64,000 nt of DNA, taken from NCBI GenBank assembly GCA_030068075.1, contig CM057825.1:77763123-77827122 (forward strand), written 5' to 3'. Origin of the DNA: Paguma larvata (lineage: Eukaryota; Chordata; Mammalia; Carnivora; Viverridae). Each line of letters opens with the position of its first letter. Position 1 is the stretch's first letter. Shown one piece after another: positions 44,425 through 55,788 of the stretch. Made by a program: the position numbers and the translations under genes. A model generated the notes under the pieces. That model was not told the DNA's origin. It worked only from the letters and a program-made list of their open reading frames with translations, and searched no databases.

Positions 44425-44560
44425 TCATTCAGCACATAGTTATGAAGGACTACTATGTCTATCAGTCCACCATTCCTAGGGCTGGGGATAGGGCAAAGGA
44501 CAGAACAAAATCCCAGTCCTGCTTACATTTTAGTAGGAAAGAGACAATAAATATATAAAG
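44425..44560 (-). repeat. L2 3'-end fragment
   Basis: TTCATTCAGCACATAGTTATG, CTAGGGCTGGGGATAGGGC, GGACAGAACAAAATCCCAGT and CCTGCTTACATTTTAG match the L2 complement. Confidence 0.72.
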
Positions 44561-44664
44561 ATGTAGCATGATGTGGGGCTAGAGAGTAATTGAGAGTATA
44601 TACTAGATAGGGGACATTGACTAGAAACTGAATGAAGATGGAGAGCATTGAGAAAAAAAGCAAG

Positions 44665-44784
44665 GGTTTTGGAGAGTGCCATGGGGTGAGGGTGGGTTGG
44701 GATGGGATGTAAAGATCAATCTCGGCCATGTGAAGTCTGAGATTCCCATGATTCATGGGAGTGGAGAAGTTGAGTATCTGGTTT
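44665..44784 (+). repeat. Ancient interspersed repeat, left part (split by MLT1)
   Basis: GATCAATCTCGGCCATGTGA, AGTCTGAGATTCCCATGATTC and GAGAAGTTGAGTATCTGG follow a long dispersed repeat known as '...ttggacatgttgagtttgagatgcctgtg...'. The right part resumes after the MLT1 LTR. Confidence 0.5.
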
Positions 44785-45134
44785 TGTTATAGGCTGAATT
44801 GTGTACACTCAAATTCATATGGTGAAGTCCTAACCCCAGTTCCTCATCATGTGACTTTATTTGGAGAGAGGTCTATAAAGAGGTAATTAAGGTAAAATGG
44901 GTGGGTCCTAATCCAATACAACTGGATTCTTTTAAGAAGAGGAAATTAGGACACAGACATGCACAGAAGGAAGACCAGGTGAAGACAGGGGAGCCAAGGA
45001 GCAAGGTCTTAGAAGAAACCAATCCTGCTGACCCCTTGGACTTGTAGTCTCCAGAACTGTCTGAGAAAATGAATTTCTGTTGTTGAAACCACCCAGTCTA
45101 TGTTATTTTGTTATGGCAGCCCTAGCAAACAAAT
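44785..45134 (+). mobile_element. MLT1 LTR (ERVL-MaLR)
   Basis: TGTTATAGGCTGAATTGTGT at the start, CATATGGTGAAGTCCTAACC, GTGACTTTATTTGGAGAGAG, GGGTCCTAATCCAATACAAC, CACAGACATGCACAGAAGG, CTCCAGAACTGTCTGAG, AATTTCTGTTGTTGAAACC and GGCAGCCCTAGCAAAC at the end match MLT1 in order, nearly full length. It has no internal coding sequence and looks like a solo LTR. Confidence 0.92.
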
Positions 45135-45595
45135 AGCTGAGTAGGCCCTCTACTCTTCAAGGGACACAAAGGAAGCTGGAATGATTGGTACGTGGAAGGA
45201 GTTTAAAATGACCAAGAGCACATAGATCACCTAAGAAGGTATGAGGCCAGAGGTGACAAAAGATCTGAGAGCTGAGGCCTGATACACTCCCACATTAAGA
45301 CATCAGGGAGATGAAGAGGAACTAGCAAAGGGGATGGAAGAGGAGCTGCCTGTAAGATAAGAGGACAGCAGGAGAGTGATGTTCAAGAAGGCAGGCATAG
45401 GAAGCATTTCAAGACAGATGGAGAGGTCAGTTTTATCACATTTACCTGAAAGTTTGAACAAGATGAGGCCTGAGGAGGGTCCAGCTGAATTTGGCAACTT
45501 GATGAAACGTAGTAACTCTGAGCACTGTGATTTCAATGGATTATGGAAACAAAAGCCTAAATCGTGTCATTTCAAGAAAGAAGAGGAGGTGAAGA
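45135..45595 (+). repeat. Ancient interspersed repeat, right part
   Basis: ATAGATCACCTAAGAAGGTA, CCTGATACACTCCCACATTA, AGACATCAGGGAGATGAAGA, GGAGAGTGATGTTCAAGAAG, GAACAAGATGAGGCCTGAGG and TGAATTTGGCAACTTGATG continue the repeat broken at 44784. A 77-codon plus frame inside (45376-45609) is incidental. Confidence 0.5.
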
Positions 45596-45604
45596 TGCAG
45601 AGAC

Positions 45605-45720
45605 ATTGAGTAAAGACAACTTATTCAAGGATTAAATAAGATAATACATTTTAAGTGCTTAAAACAGTCCCTGGCACACAGTATGCTTTCAATCAGTGTT
45701 AGCTGCTGCTTTTAACATTC
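45605..45720 (+). repeat. MIR SINE 3' part
   Basis: AAGATAATACATTTTAAGTGC, TTAAAACAGTCCCTGGCACA and CAGTATGCTTTCAATCAGTG are the MIR 3' end. Confidence 0.8.
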
Positions 45721-45971
45721 TCATTACTGTTATTATTTACTACTTGATTGCAAGCTTCACAAGGGTGGAGACATGACTATTTTTGTTGAGAAGTTTATTT
45801 TCAGTACTTAGTGTAGCATGTAGACTTCTCTTTCACTCATACAGAAAAGGAGACTCAAACAAATCTTTTGGTAGATTGATAAAGATTCACTCTGCCACAA
45901 AGGAAAAACTGCTGTTAGCTCCCTAGTTAAAAATAACTATGCCATAGAGCTTCTATTCAAAAGGCCAGTTT

Positions 45972-46166
45972 AGGGGTGCCGAGATGGCTCAGTTGGTTAA
46001 GAGTCCGACTTTGACTCAGGTCATGATCTCACAGTTCATAAGCCCTGCGTTGAGCTCTGTGCTGACAGCTCAGAACCTGGAGCCTGCTTCAAATTCTGTG
46101 TCTTCCTCTCTTTCTGCCCCTCCCCTGCTCATGCTCTGTCTTTCTCTCTCTCAGAAATAGACATTA
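45972..46166 (+). mobile_element. Feline tRNA-derived SINE with 13-bp target duplication
   Basis: AGGGGTGCCGAGATGGCTCAG, GTTGGTTAAGAGTCCGAC, GGTCATGATCTCACAGTTC, GAGCTCTGTGCTGACAGCTC, CTGGAGCCTGCTTC and a CT-rich end. AAAAGGCCAGTTT flanks it exactly at 45959-45971 and 46167-46179. Confidence 0.96.
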
Positions 46167-46179
46167 AAAAGGCCAGTTT

Positions 46180-46539
46180 TCTTCTTTGGGACTTTGGTAC
46201 AAGGTCACAGAAGAGTACAAGTCACTCTGATGGTAGATACACAAGCAAAGGAGGCCCTAACTCAGAAGTAGTCAAAACTGAGTGTTATCTAGCAAAAGAC
46301 AGTGTCAGTAGCAGAATTATGAGACAAATACTGTTGAGAAGCAGAGCAGCACACACAGACACACACAGACACATGCAAATGCACACACATACATACACTC
46401 GTGGTAAGGGAGACAAGAACCTGAGAAAAGGGAAAGAAAGACGGTTTTCTCTGATCAGTCTGCTGGGCAGGACAAGAACAGAGTTCCATGACATTCTGTC
46501 CTCCCGACAATGTGGTATTCCTGCTGTAGAGACCCTTCA
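46180..46539. other. Unassigned, with a (CA)n-like tract
   Basis: CACACACAGACACACACAGA and related units at about 46350-46400. The open frames across it are products of the repeat. Confidence 0.6.
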
Positions 46540-46690
46540 GTTCACAGAGCACTTTCACATATGTGACCTCATGTATCCTTCTCAATAACTGAGCTCTCTG
46601 AAGATGGCATTGTAAACTACAGTTTACAAATGAGGAAATTAGTTTCTGGAAGGTTCCGCAACTTGTTTATTGTCAGACAGGGGGATTTAG
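46540..46690 (-). repeat. MIR SINE
   Basis: CACAGAGCACTTTCACATATG, CTCATGTATCCTTCTCAATA, ACAAATGAGGAAATTAG and CTTGTTTATTGTCAGACAGG follow the MIR complement. Confidence 0.75.
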
Positions 46691-48054
46691 GAGGGCTCCT
46701 TACTTAATCAGTACTTGATTGTGACTTCAGCATATCCGTTCTTAAATTGCTGAATTTGAAGAGTTCTCCTCTGGGGCGATTTTTTCCCAGGCCTATCCCC
46801 TTTTTCCTCCACCACACGCTTTCTTATTTCTCTTTAGAAAAGCCTTGAAATGGTTTTAAAGATCCCCGTTGTCTATTTCTATAATGAATATTTGTTATAG
46901 ATTTAAGTAACATTGAAATCAATGCCACACATCCTTAGCTCTTTAGCTTATTAAGAATTTGGTAAAAACAAAAACAAAAACAAACCAAAAACCTGTAGAA
47001 ATCTCATTATGATCCAATTCTCAGAAGGTAAATAAAATTAAGACAAAAAATCTTCAATTTTCACTGTTTAAACAAAGCTCATGAAATTTCAGGCCTGTAT
47101 GCTGAAGCACAGCATTGGTTGAGAAGGGTCTGGGTTGCTTTGTTCATGGATGATGTAGGTTTTACATAGCAGCAGTTGGCTCAAATGCCTATACTTGAAA
47201 GTCCAAGGTGCAAGGCTTTGATATGTCCTGGTTAGGGGTGGGTACAACCTCACGATCACAGGAAGATTTCAGATTGATCCACGTTTAATTTGTCTCCCTG
47301 AAAGGCTGACATCTTCAGCCAAGTGGCTAAATGAGCAACAGATGGGTTTAGGAAGAGAGGAACAGAAGATGGAGCTTGTCCTGGGCAGTTACCAAAGGAC
47401 TGGTCTGAAAAGAAAAAATATGTTCACGGACTTTTCAGTACATTGTGGAGTGCTAAAGAAGCTGTCTCCATCCACCCCCGTTGGCATGGAAAGGCTAATC
47501 CACAATGCCCTAAGGAAGGGTGCTTTACTCAGAAATGTGGCATTCAGTTTCTGTAACCCTGCATGGAAATTCCTTTTAATGCTGCGCATTTCGCAAAATG
47601 CGGTAATTGCCTTGGGGTATAATGAATTACAAAAGATGGGAGTAATCACAAAGAAAGAGCATAAAGGCAAGGGAAATGCATAGAAACCTCATTGTTTCCA
47701 ATGATCATCAAAAATAGGTCAGACAACAACTTCTGCTTTGATGTTTGATGTTTTCATTTTTAAGGAATTCTGTAGCAATGAAGTGTAACCTCAGCAAATG
47801 GAAACTGGGCTCAATAAAGAGCCAGAGAACTCCTTACAGGAAGAGTGTGGGATGAGTCATTTTCATGAAATATTTGAGTAGAATCTCAATTCTTATGGTT
47901 TCCATAATTTTTTTTCTTAGTTTTACTTTTCTTTCTGTTTGTTTAATCCACTAAAATGGGTATAGACAGGTGGGAATGATTTTACATGGAAATTATGCTC
48001 CTACCTTCTTTGGCAAAATTAGAGGCATCCTTATCATACACTGTAGGCAACATG
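46691..48054. other. No gene recognised; small (AAAAC)n tract
   Basis: (AAAAC)n at about 46964-46995. Two frames on opposite strands overlap at 47342-47683 (113 codons, plus) and 47670-47389 (94 codons, minus). Mutual overlap over the same DNA and absence of motifs argue against both. Confidence 0.45.
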
Positions 48055-48180
48055 AAGAGGGCAGTGGTTGGAAGCATATGTCATATAGACCTGGTTTTAA
48101 TATTGGTTCTACCACTTGCTAGCTGTATAAAGTGGGATGATTCTAGTGTCTTATGCTGTTTACATGAGGATATAAGGAAG
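48055..48180 (+). repeat. MIR SINE fragment
   Basis: GGGCAGTGGTTGGAAGCATAT, GACCTGGTTTTAATATTGG and CTACCACTTGCTAGCTGTAT are the MIR core. Confidence 0.75.
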
Positions 48181-48514
48181 TAGTTTCTCAACAAGGGGTC
48201 TAGTTTTCATCACTTTTATAGTTCTAAGGTCTTGATAAACAAAAGAGCTGGAAAAAAAAAAGAAAGAGTCAGGACTCAGTGGGATATACATAGTTCACTC
48301 CCCTCTGCCTCTCTCATTCTGCCTGTCATAAATTCTTGGTAACTGTGAAGATGTCTCAAGTGCATCAGCAGTTAAGCATGAGATTATTGTTTGTGGTAGA
48401 CCTGTACCACATGCCCCAGGGATTATATCATAAACTCTTAATTTCAGTTTTGTAGGAGGTGAAGAAATCATTTTCCTCTACCCATCTTAGGTTCATAGAC
48501 TGAGGTCTTGCAAA
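48181..48514. other. No gene or repeat recognised
   Basis: Plain sequence with an A10-type run at about 48252. Confidence 0.45.
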
Positions 48515-49012
48515 TTATGTGGGCGAAAGACGACTACAAGAGAAAACAAACAGAAGTTTATTAATATGTGTGTCTTGCACACACAAGAATACTCAGTGAT
48601 GAGTAACTCAAAGGAGTGGTTAGAACTTGTGCTTATGTAGCATCTTAGAAAAGAACAATAATTTTATAGAGGAGTGACAAGAAAAATGAAAAGGACTTTG
48701 AGCTTCTCAGGGTGGCGAATTATGAGGAGCCAATATATGGAGAAACTAATGGAAGATAAGGGCTAGTTAGTAAGGTTTGTTTGTGGAGACTCTTGGTGCC
48801 ATCTTGTCTCTGATGACAAGGTTGTTATCACCTTCCTGGTATGGGAAGAGGGGATACCTCCACAAGGGGAAATTTGTGCTCTGTTTACAGGTAGATAAGG
48901 GGAAGGCAGTGAGCTCAACCTGTGCTTCGTCTCAAATGCCTTCAACTCAAAATGAGTCCTTTGCCGGAGGACTACATTGGAGTGGTATGCTCTGAACCCC
49001 TTCACTAATAAA
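48515..49012 (-). mobile_element. LTR-like interspersed repeat, copy B1
   Basis: Homologous to about 52950-53688. Shared blocks: AGAAGTTTATTAAnATGT, GAGTAA, a CTTATnTAGCATnTT block, AAGGGCTAGTTAG/AAAGGCTAGTTAG, and the ends GTGGTATGCTCTGAACCCCTTCAC versus GTAGCATATTCTGTTACCCTTCA. The minus strand has AATAAACTTCTG, a likely polyadenylation signal, so a minus-strand ERV LTR is probable. Confidence 0.65.
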
Positions 49013-49284
49013 TGTGAACTCATCTGCAGTGCAGATGCTGTAGAGGTAGTTAGAATTCTGGGTTGAAAAGTTATTCTGCAATGCTGGTGAGACTCATTTG
49101 AACACTGTCATTCACCCATTGACTCCCTCTTGTCAGCAGTATATACAAATTACCCTCTAGTTTAAGAAATGAATATTCATGAAGACAGTGATGATATAAC
49201 CAAGTTTGAAAGGCATAGCTAATGATATTGGGCAGCTATCTCTCCTAAGATCAACTCACAACAGGGATAAGGATGTATTCACAA
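49013..49284. other. Short unassigned sequence
   Basis: Nothing recognised. Confidence 0.4.
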
Positions 49285-49380
49285 CACACACATATATCCA
49301 CATATATATATATGGATCCATCTATCTATCTATCTATATATGTATATATATATATATTTGTGTATGTATGTATATAACCT
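49285..49380 (+). repeat. Compound microsatellite (CA, TA, TATC, TATG)
   Basis: CACACACATATATCC, four TATC units at about 49320, then TATA and TGTATGTATG. Confidence 0.92.
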
Positions 49381-50404
49381 TTAAATGTTTTTTCATGTTT
49401 TGCCTATAGTAAAAGAGATATCCCTTCTTAATATAGACCCAGAAAGAAAATTTATCAAATTCTTTTAGGTTCCACATCTGTTAAAAGGAGATAAGCTGAC
49501 TATAAGCATTGATGCAGTGAAGTCTACCCAATTTTCGAAATGAACTCTATAAATTCCCTGTGTGCCGTTTCTGACTATATCATCTCTTCAACTGCTATAA
49601 ATGCATGTCACTTCCCTTTACCTGCATTGAGGCAGTTTAATGCTTATTTTCAATATTTAGGTAGATGGCTTCATACAGTCTTTCATTTCATTTTAGTTTA
49701 TAAATTTTTAGATATTCACCAGCCTGCCATTGGGCACACCTGTAAACCAGCCTTCAAAACACTTTCTGTTGAAAAACTGAAAGGACTCAGACAGTTGCCT
49801 GAAGCAAATATATGCATCCTCTGAACTCTAAGGAATATATAGAGAGAGGGGAAAGGAAAGGAAAGGAGAAGGGAAAGGGGAAGGGGAAAGAGAAAGACCG
49901 ACTAGGGGAAAAAAATGACATGTTTGTATTTAGAGCTAGTGACTTATTTTCATTAAGTCTGTCTGCACTAATCATAGAATCTGGGCTCCAGGCTGGTGCT
50001 GTACAAACCAGGATCACTGAGTGAGGCAGTGACAATAATTTTCCCCCTCCACATGGGTATTCTCTCCTGCAAATGAGGGCTCTTTTACTCTTTCCAGGAT
50101 TCAGGCAGAACTCACTAATCAGACTAGCTTTCTCTTGTCACATTCTCATTCTGAACTTCTTGTACCCCCCAACTCAAACACATTTTCTTTTAACTCGCTA
50201 TCCTTCATTTTGTCAGGGCTGAGGCTTCACCAACCTAAAGATAGGTACTAGTAAGTGAAGTAGATTTCCTTCAGAGTTTTGCATTTGCGTTTTTATCCTA
50301 GGAGGACAAGGCCTTACCTACAGAAGTAACGTGACTGTTCCAGATGTCAAATGCTTGAATGTAGACTACCTTTGTAGTGTGACTTCCTACTAATAAGCTC
50401 TCTC
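49381..50404. other. No gene recognised; (GGAAAG)n tract
   Basis: A purine tract of GGAAAG/GGGAAA units lies at 49843-49900. A 94-codon plus frame (49540-49824) precedes it; no motif. The frames in the purine tract are repeat products. Confidence 0.5.
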
Positions 50405-50520
50405 TTAGATTATGATTAAGGTCTACCATGAACACTATGAGACAGGTGCCGTCAATGTCCCAATTTTATAGATGTTGCAATAGCACTGAGAGTTCAGTGA
50501 CTTACCCAAGGTAAGTTGGA
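50405..50520 (-). repeat. MIR SINE fragment
   Basis: CACTATGAGACAGGTGCCGTC, CCAATTTTATAGATGTTGC and CAGTGACTTACCCAAGGTAA follow the MIR complement. Confidence 0.75.
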
Positions 50521-51037
50521 TACTTTTATTGACTCTTATTTTCTCCCAATTTATTTGACTAGGAAGCAAAGACTTAATGTTAACACTTAGTTATCCTTCT
50601 TGTTGTGCACTCATGTAACACAACTGCCAGTTTTTTAACGGGGCTCCTGGATCCAAGGACTGGACTTAAATTTTGGTCCAGACTCCAGTTATGTAGACAT
50701 CTCTCTGCCTGGCCAGTCACCAGAGCTTGTTAATGGACAGGTCTAATGTCTGACTTGTCTTGCTGAAAATAATCTGCCTTGCACTGTGGATGAATCTCAA
50801 GTATACCAACAGGTTCTTTCCATGCACAGGAGTATTATTCTATATATCCCGCAGGTGCCGAAAACAGATCTAGTGAGGTTTCGTGGTTTGCTTCAAGTTT
50901 CACAGACTACTTAAAGCTCCATTAGAGAAGCATGGAAGGAAAATTATCCTGTTCATAGGTCTGAAAATTAAACACTGAAAATGAACTATTACAAACATGC
51001 TCAAAGAAGACATTTATCTCAAGGCCCTGAAGTTTTC
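50521..51037. other. No gene or repeat recognised
   Basis: Plain sequence. Confidence 0.5.
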
Positions 51038-51052
51038 GATCAATGGCTTTTA

Positions 51053-51083
51053 ATTTTTTTCAAGTTTATTTATTTATTTATTT

Positions 51084-51122
<39 letters not shown>

Positions 51123-51292
51123 GAGAGAACATGAGTGGGAGAGGGGCAGAGAGAGAGGGAGACAGGGTTTCTGAAGTGGGCTCTGCATGGACAGCAGAGA
51201 GCCCAATGTGGGGCTTGAACTCATGAACCGTGAGATCATGACCTGAGCCAAAAGCAGATGCTTAACCAACTGAGCCACCCAAGCGCCCCTCT
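51053..51292 (-). mobile_element. Feline tRNA-derived SINE with (GA)n
   Basis: Minus strand: GGGGCGCTTGGGTGGCTCAG head, GGTTAAGCATCTGC, GTCATGATCTCACGGTTCAT, CAAGCCCCACATTGGGC, CTCTCT-rich and a (TAAA)n tail. GATCAATGGCTTTTA before and GATCAGCAGCTTTTA after form a 15-bp duplication with three mismatches. Confidence 0.96.
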
Positions 51293-51307
51293 GATCAGCA
51301 GCTTTTA

Positions 51308-52949
51308 AAGACTAAATGTGAACACTGATGGCTATGTTCTGTCATCACTTGGCTAATCTCTAAACACTCTGGGTCCCACGAGTTTGAATAGCTAACTGTG
51401 ACCCTTTCATGTGCCTGCTGAATAATGGTTAATCTAGTGTGTTCACCCTTTAGATTTGTTTCAGTCTTGTTAAGTGATAAGAACTGAAGAGGTGGGAATT
51501 TTTGTTCTTAGTGATGGTTGGGCTTCACAGTGGAGGTGCTCCATTGTGTTCTTCATATAAACATGTGGCCGGGGTTTGTGGGAAAGAATGAGTCCATCAA
51601 AGAACTGGCTCTCCTCTTCATAAAGAAGTGCTTAAAAACAAAGCTTCTGCACCAAATATCTTTGTTCTTTGGGATAGTGCCAAATCCTGTAGTACAGTCA
51701 TTATTTAAAAGCCGTGTGTCCTGAAGTCAGCATGTTCTTGTGGATACTGGTACAATTGGAAGCAAGATGAATTTATAGGAAAAACATATTAAAATACAAA
51801 CATGTATTAATAGCTTCAAAAAGCTGGAATTTAAACACATTCAGAATCACTTCCCCTTATTTCTAGAAGCTCATGGCTATTTATTAAAATAATATACAGT
51901 TATACAATAAGAACATTGGAAGTCGGTACTTTATTCACGTTATGTGTTGGGACCTTTCTTGCTCAGTGCTTGGTCTATAATAGGCACTCAATAAATGTTT
52001 TCTGATCATGAAATTGAAATCTATAGGTATTAAAGATGAAATCGATAAAATTTTAGAAGCCATACTTTTGTGTGCTTATTCCCTATTTTATGCAATCATT
52101 CCACACTGGCAACTATCCCCCCATTACTCCCCCACCCCACATTGGATATCCGAATTGAGGACATTATTTAAGTGGAATATTTATAGAGAAGATGTTTCAA
52201 ACCTTACTTGCATACATTAGCAAACCAGATGTGTGGATAAAGCTTCGTTTTCACTACATGCTTCCATTTGCCCAAAGGATTGATATGTGTTTCTTTTAAC
52301 CAATTCCTTTATTGGTTTTCATTGTGTACGTTGGCTTTTTTAGAGACACATATACAGTCCTTCTATGTAGTCGAATATCTGCCTAGACTGTGAAGCTCAG
52401 TGTGGTTTAAGTGGTCCTAAGATCCTATTACCAAAAATAAACAGATTGCATTCATTAAAGTAAAAGACTAAGCATTTGATAGAACAGAATTATTCAAAGA
52501 AGGGAAGAGCAATGAAGCAAGTAAGTCTTTTGTAGACTGGAATGCTTTTTCATCTTCATTTCCCTTTTATTAACAGCTGCATATCTTCGTATTAGCAGGT
52601 GAGGCTAAGACGCTGTCTTCAAAATAGGTGACTTATGTCGATCAGACAATTATCACAGATTATGCGGAACTAGTGTATTCAGTAAAGCTGACTAGAGCGT
52701 TTGACTATTACTATATTCTTGTAGTAGGATAATACAAAGTGATGAACTAATAAGAAGTAATTTAGTAATTATTTCGGATTAGTAGTTTTGATGTCATTAT
52801 TAATTTGAATATGGTCTCTTTACTTCCAAATGGTATAATAATATAGTATTAACTGAGCATTTATTTGTACGTTATATAAGATGGGAGCTGACCTACTAAG
52901 ATCAACAAAATTATTCTGTTTTCTGTATTGGGGAGAAAAAATAATTTCC
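51308..52949. other. No gene; one short L2/MIR-type tail
   Basis: At 51955-52005, CTTGGTCTATAATAGGCACT and CAATAAATGTTTTCTGA are the 3' tail of an L2 or MIR. The rest is AT-rich with no recognised element. A 70-codon plus frame (52008-52220) has no motif. Confidence 0.5.
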
Positions 52950-53688
52950 CCGTGTCTTTCGGAGTTCTTGGGTAAGACACCTGTAATAAGAAGCAAGTTA
53001 AGGGGCGCCTGGGTGGCTCAGTCGGTTAAGCGGCCGAATTCAGCTCAGGTCATGATCTCACGGTCTGTGGGTTCGAGCCCCACGTCAGGCTCTGTGCTGA
53101 TGGCTCAGAGCCTGGAGCCTGCTTCAGATTCTGTATCTCCCTCTCTCTCTGCCCTTCTCCTGCTCACACTCTGTCTCTATGTCTCTTAAGAATAAATAAA
53201 CATTAAAAAAAAGAAACTAGTTAATAAGAGAAAAACAAGAAGTTTATTAACATGTTTACCTTATATATACATGAGAGATACCCAGGGGAAAATGAGTAAT
53301 TTGAGGTGGCTTCAAACTTTGACTTATATAGCATTTTCCACAAAAAAGCCAATACATTTCTGGTAAACAAGGCAGGACAAAGGACAACAGTTTTAGGCTT
53401 CCAAGGGAAAAGATAAAGGCTAGTTAGAAAACTTTATGTAGATTCCTCTGGTACTGTCTGTAGGCTAATAGGGTCCTAATTGTTTCTAGGTGATCAACTT
53501 TTGTCCTTCTTGATAGAGAGGTAGGAAGGGACACTTTTGAAAATTTGTGTCCAGATTTTACACAAATAGGGCCTGGGCAGGGGAGACTTTTTTTGTGTCT
53601 GCTTCATCTCGAAACAGTTCTTATGCCAAAGTGGCATATTTTGGGTAGCATATTCTGTTACCCTTCATTAGGAAACTGAATAAATAAA
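52950..53688 (-). mobile_element. LTR-like interspersed repeat, copy B2, split by a SINE
   Basis: GAAGTTTATTAACATGTTTAC, CTTATATAGCATTTTCC, AAAGGCTAGTTAGAAAAC and the end CATATTCTGTTACCCTTCA correspond to blocks of copy B1. The part left of the SINE (GGGTAAGACACCTGTAATAAG) aligns more weakly with GGGCGAAAGACGACTACAAG in B1. Confidence 0.62.
53002..53210 (+). mobile_element. Feline tRNA-derived SINE (SINEC_Fc), near consensus
   Basis: GGGGCGCCTGGGTGGCTCAG, GTCGGTTAAGCGGCCGAATT, GGTCATGATCTCACGGTCTG, GGGTTCGAGCCCCACGTCAG, GCCTGGAGCCTGCTTCAG, and an ATAAATAAACATTAAAAA tail. The target duplication is imperfect (AAGCAAGTTAA / AAACTAGTTAA). Confidence 0.97.
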
Positions 53689-54645
53689 TGCCCATGAAAT
53701 CACTACACAAATATCACATGCAAAGATATTCTGAGCATAGGTATGTATACATTGGGGAAATCCCTTAATATAACCAGCCAAAAGTGTTTTTCGTAATAAT
53801 GCCCAGAAAATCCTAGCACACTGTTTCTTTTTCATTTTGATTACATAAAACTTTCATATCCATTTGACTGTTCTACTTCTCAGCAAGATATTACAGTACT
53901 CTGGGGTCCTGGCAAACCATCTAAAATAGAGGAGAGAATGAGCTAGAGAATCATGCTCAGTGATTACTTACTCAACAGTTTTCAGGAGCTAAAATGTCAG
54001 TGATTTTTTTGAGTCTTATTTTCTTTAATTTACAAACAATTTACCTTAAATTTCATTTCTGGCAACCCTGGAAAACATTTATTAAATAAGACGGCAAACT
54101 ACATTTTCTTCTAACTTGATAACTTGTCCCATAAATAACGTAAGACCATCACAATAAACTAAAAGCCAAAACTTGTGCACATTTCTTGTGTCATCAACAC
54201 AAGTTTAAATATGATAGCAGAATTTGAAATAATTTAGGCTGTTTATGATTTGACCAAGTGGTTTTAAATACTATTTTGGATCTTGCCCATGAGATGTGTG
54301 GATTTTTGAATATAGCAACCTAATAGGATTGAAAACTCCCTGAAGGAAGATGTATTACAGATCCTCAGTAGTTTATATCCATAATTCTGAAAGTCAGAAA
54401 GTTTTAAAAACTATAAGTTTTTTTCCTTTTTATTTGGTTGCGAATCTTGGCTTGATTTGAACTTACTTTGTGGCCAAAAATGAATTGAATGTGAGATTCT
54501 TTTGGTCATTATTTATTTTATTAATGTGAATATTCATATATTATGTTGCAGAAATATTATTAGGTTTGATTACAGGTTTTACTCTAGACCTACTGGAGTG
54601 TTAACCAATATAAGGTAAATGAGCAAATTACCTCTATAAAATTAG
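53689..54645. other. No gene or repeat recognised
   Basis: About 950 bp, strongly AT-rich, no open frame of note. Confidence 0.5.
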
Positions 54646-54660
54646 AAAAAATTGCATTTT

Positions 54661-54855
54661 TTATGTTTATTTATTTTTGAAAGAGAGGGAGAGAGTTGGG
54701 GAGGGGGAGAGAGAGAGGGAGACACAGAATCCAAAACAGCCTCTGGCTCTCAGCTGTCAGCACAGAGCCCAACATAGGGTGTGAATCCACGAACCATGAG
54801 ATCATGACCTAAACCAAAGTCGAACGCTTAACCAACTGAGCTACCAGGCACCCGC
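54661..54855 (-). mobile_element. Feline tRNA-derived SINE with 15-bp target duplication
   Basis: Minus strand: CGGGTGCCTGGTAGCTCAG head, GGTTAAGCGTTCGAC, GGTCATGATCTCATGGTTCG, GACAGCTGAGAGCC and an A-rich tail. AAAAAATTGCATTTT (54646) and AAAAAACTGCATTTT (54856) differ at one base. Confidence 0.95.
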
Positions 54856-54929
54856 AAAAAACTGCATTTTAAAACACATCAGTTTCCATGAACAAATTGT
54901 CAGATTGTTTTACCATTAGTTTTATTTTA

Positions 54930-55160
54930 TTTTATTTATTTTATTATTTTTTTAATTTTTTAAGTTTATTTGTTTTGAGAGAGAGAGAGAGTGAAAGCAG
55001 GGTAGGGGCAGAAGGAGAGAGGGGAGAGAAGAAATCCCAAGCAAGCTCTAGGCTGACAGTGCAGAGTTTGAACTCACAAACTGTGAGATCATGACCTGAG
55101 CCAAAATCAAGAGTAGGACACTCAACTGACTGAGCCACCCAGGCACTGAAACACCCCCCC
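54930..55160 (-). mobile_element. Feline tRNA-derived SINE with perfect 17-bp target duplication
   Basis: Minus strand: a C/G-rich junction, GTGCCTGGGTGGCTCAGTCA, GATTTTGGCTCAGGTCATG, GCTTGCTTGGGATTTC and an A-rich tail. CCATTAGTTTTATTTTA occurs exactly at 54913-54929 and 55161-55177. The run of Gs (minus strand) at the 5' end is longer than usual. Confidence 0.95.
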
Positions 55161-55177
55161 CCATTAGTTTTATTTTA

Positions 55178-55773
55178 AGGCATCTTATCAAATGAAGTCT
55201 TGTGCATTCCAGTTTCCCTATGTGTATTTATGACATGGGCTGGCTCTGAATATGCATTTAGGCCAGAGCTAACTGCACCAGTCTAGGTCATTTTCCTGCA
55301 CTTTTCTGTGTACTGAGGGAATGGTGTATCTGTGGCTGAGCCTTGAAGCCTGTTCTATAAATATTTTTGAAGCTGTACAAACAAGAAGATAAGCAATGGA
55401 TTTGAAATCATGTCCAAAGGTCAATGGCTTCTGAGCTGAATTAAGGAATTATGTTTAAAATTAACTCATATGACTCTCTATCCTTATATAAGTGTTTTTC
55501 TCTATTGTAAGTAGTTTTCTAGCCCTCATGAGATAACCCATCCACTGCAGTGCTTTTTCTTATATGAGGCTTATCACTGGGAAGAGAAGAAAAAAATTCA
55601 GAATATTCCAGACTGACCTAGAGAACTCTTCCTGTGACAGTTCAGTTAATGGGTAGCTAAAGAGAGAAAGAGGAGGAGAACATAACAGAACATCTCCAGT
55701 GTGACATATGCTTCCTTTTATCTACTCCTAATGGTAACCATTTAAAGGGGAATTATTATCCCTATTGTGCACC
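55178..55773. other. No gene or repeat recognised
   Basis: Plain sequence. Confidence 0.5.
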
Positions 55774-55788
55774 TAAAGGAAATGGAGG

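Noticed and set aside
47342..47683. Overlapping frames on both strands (113 and 94 codons)
   Set aside because: Mutually antisense over the same DNA, no motifs; at most one could be real and neither is supported.
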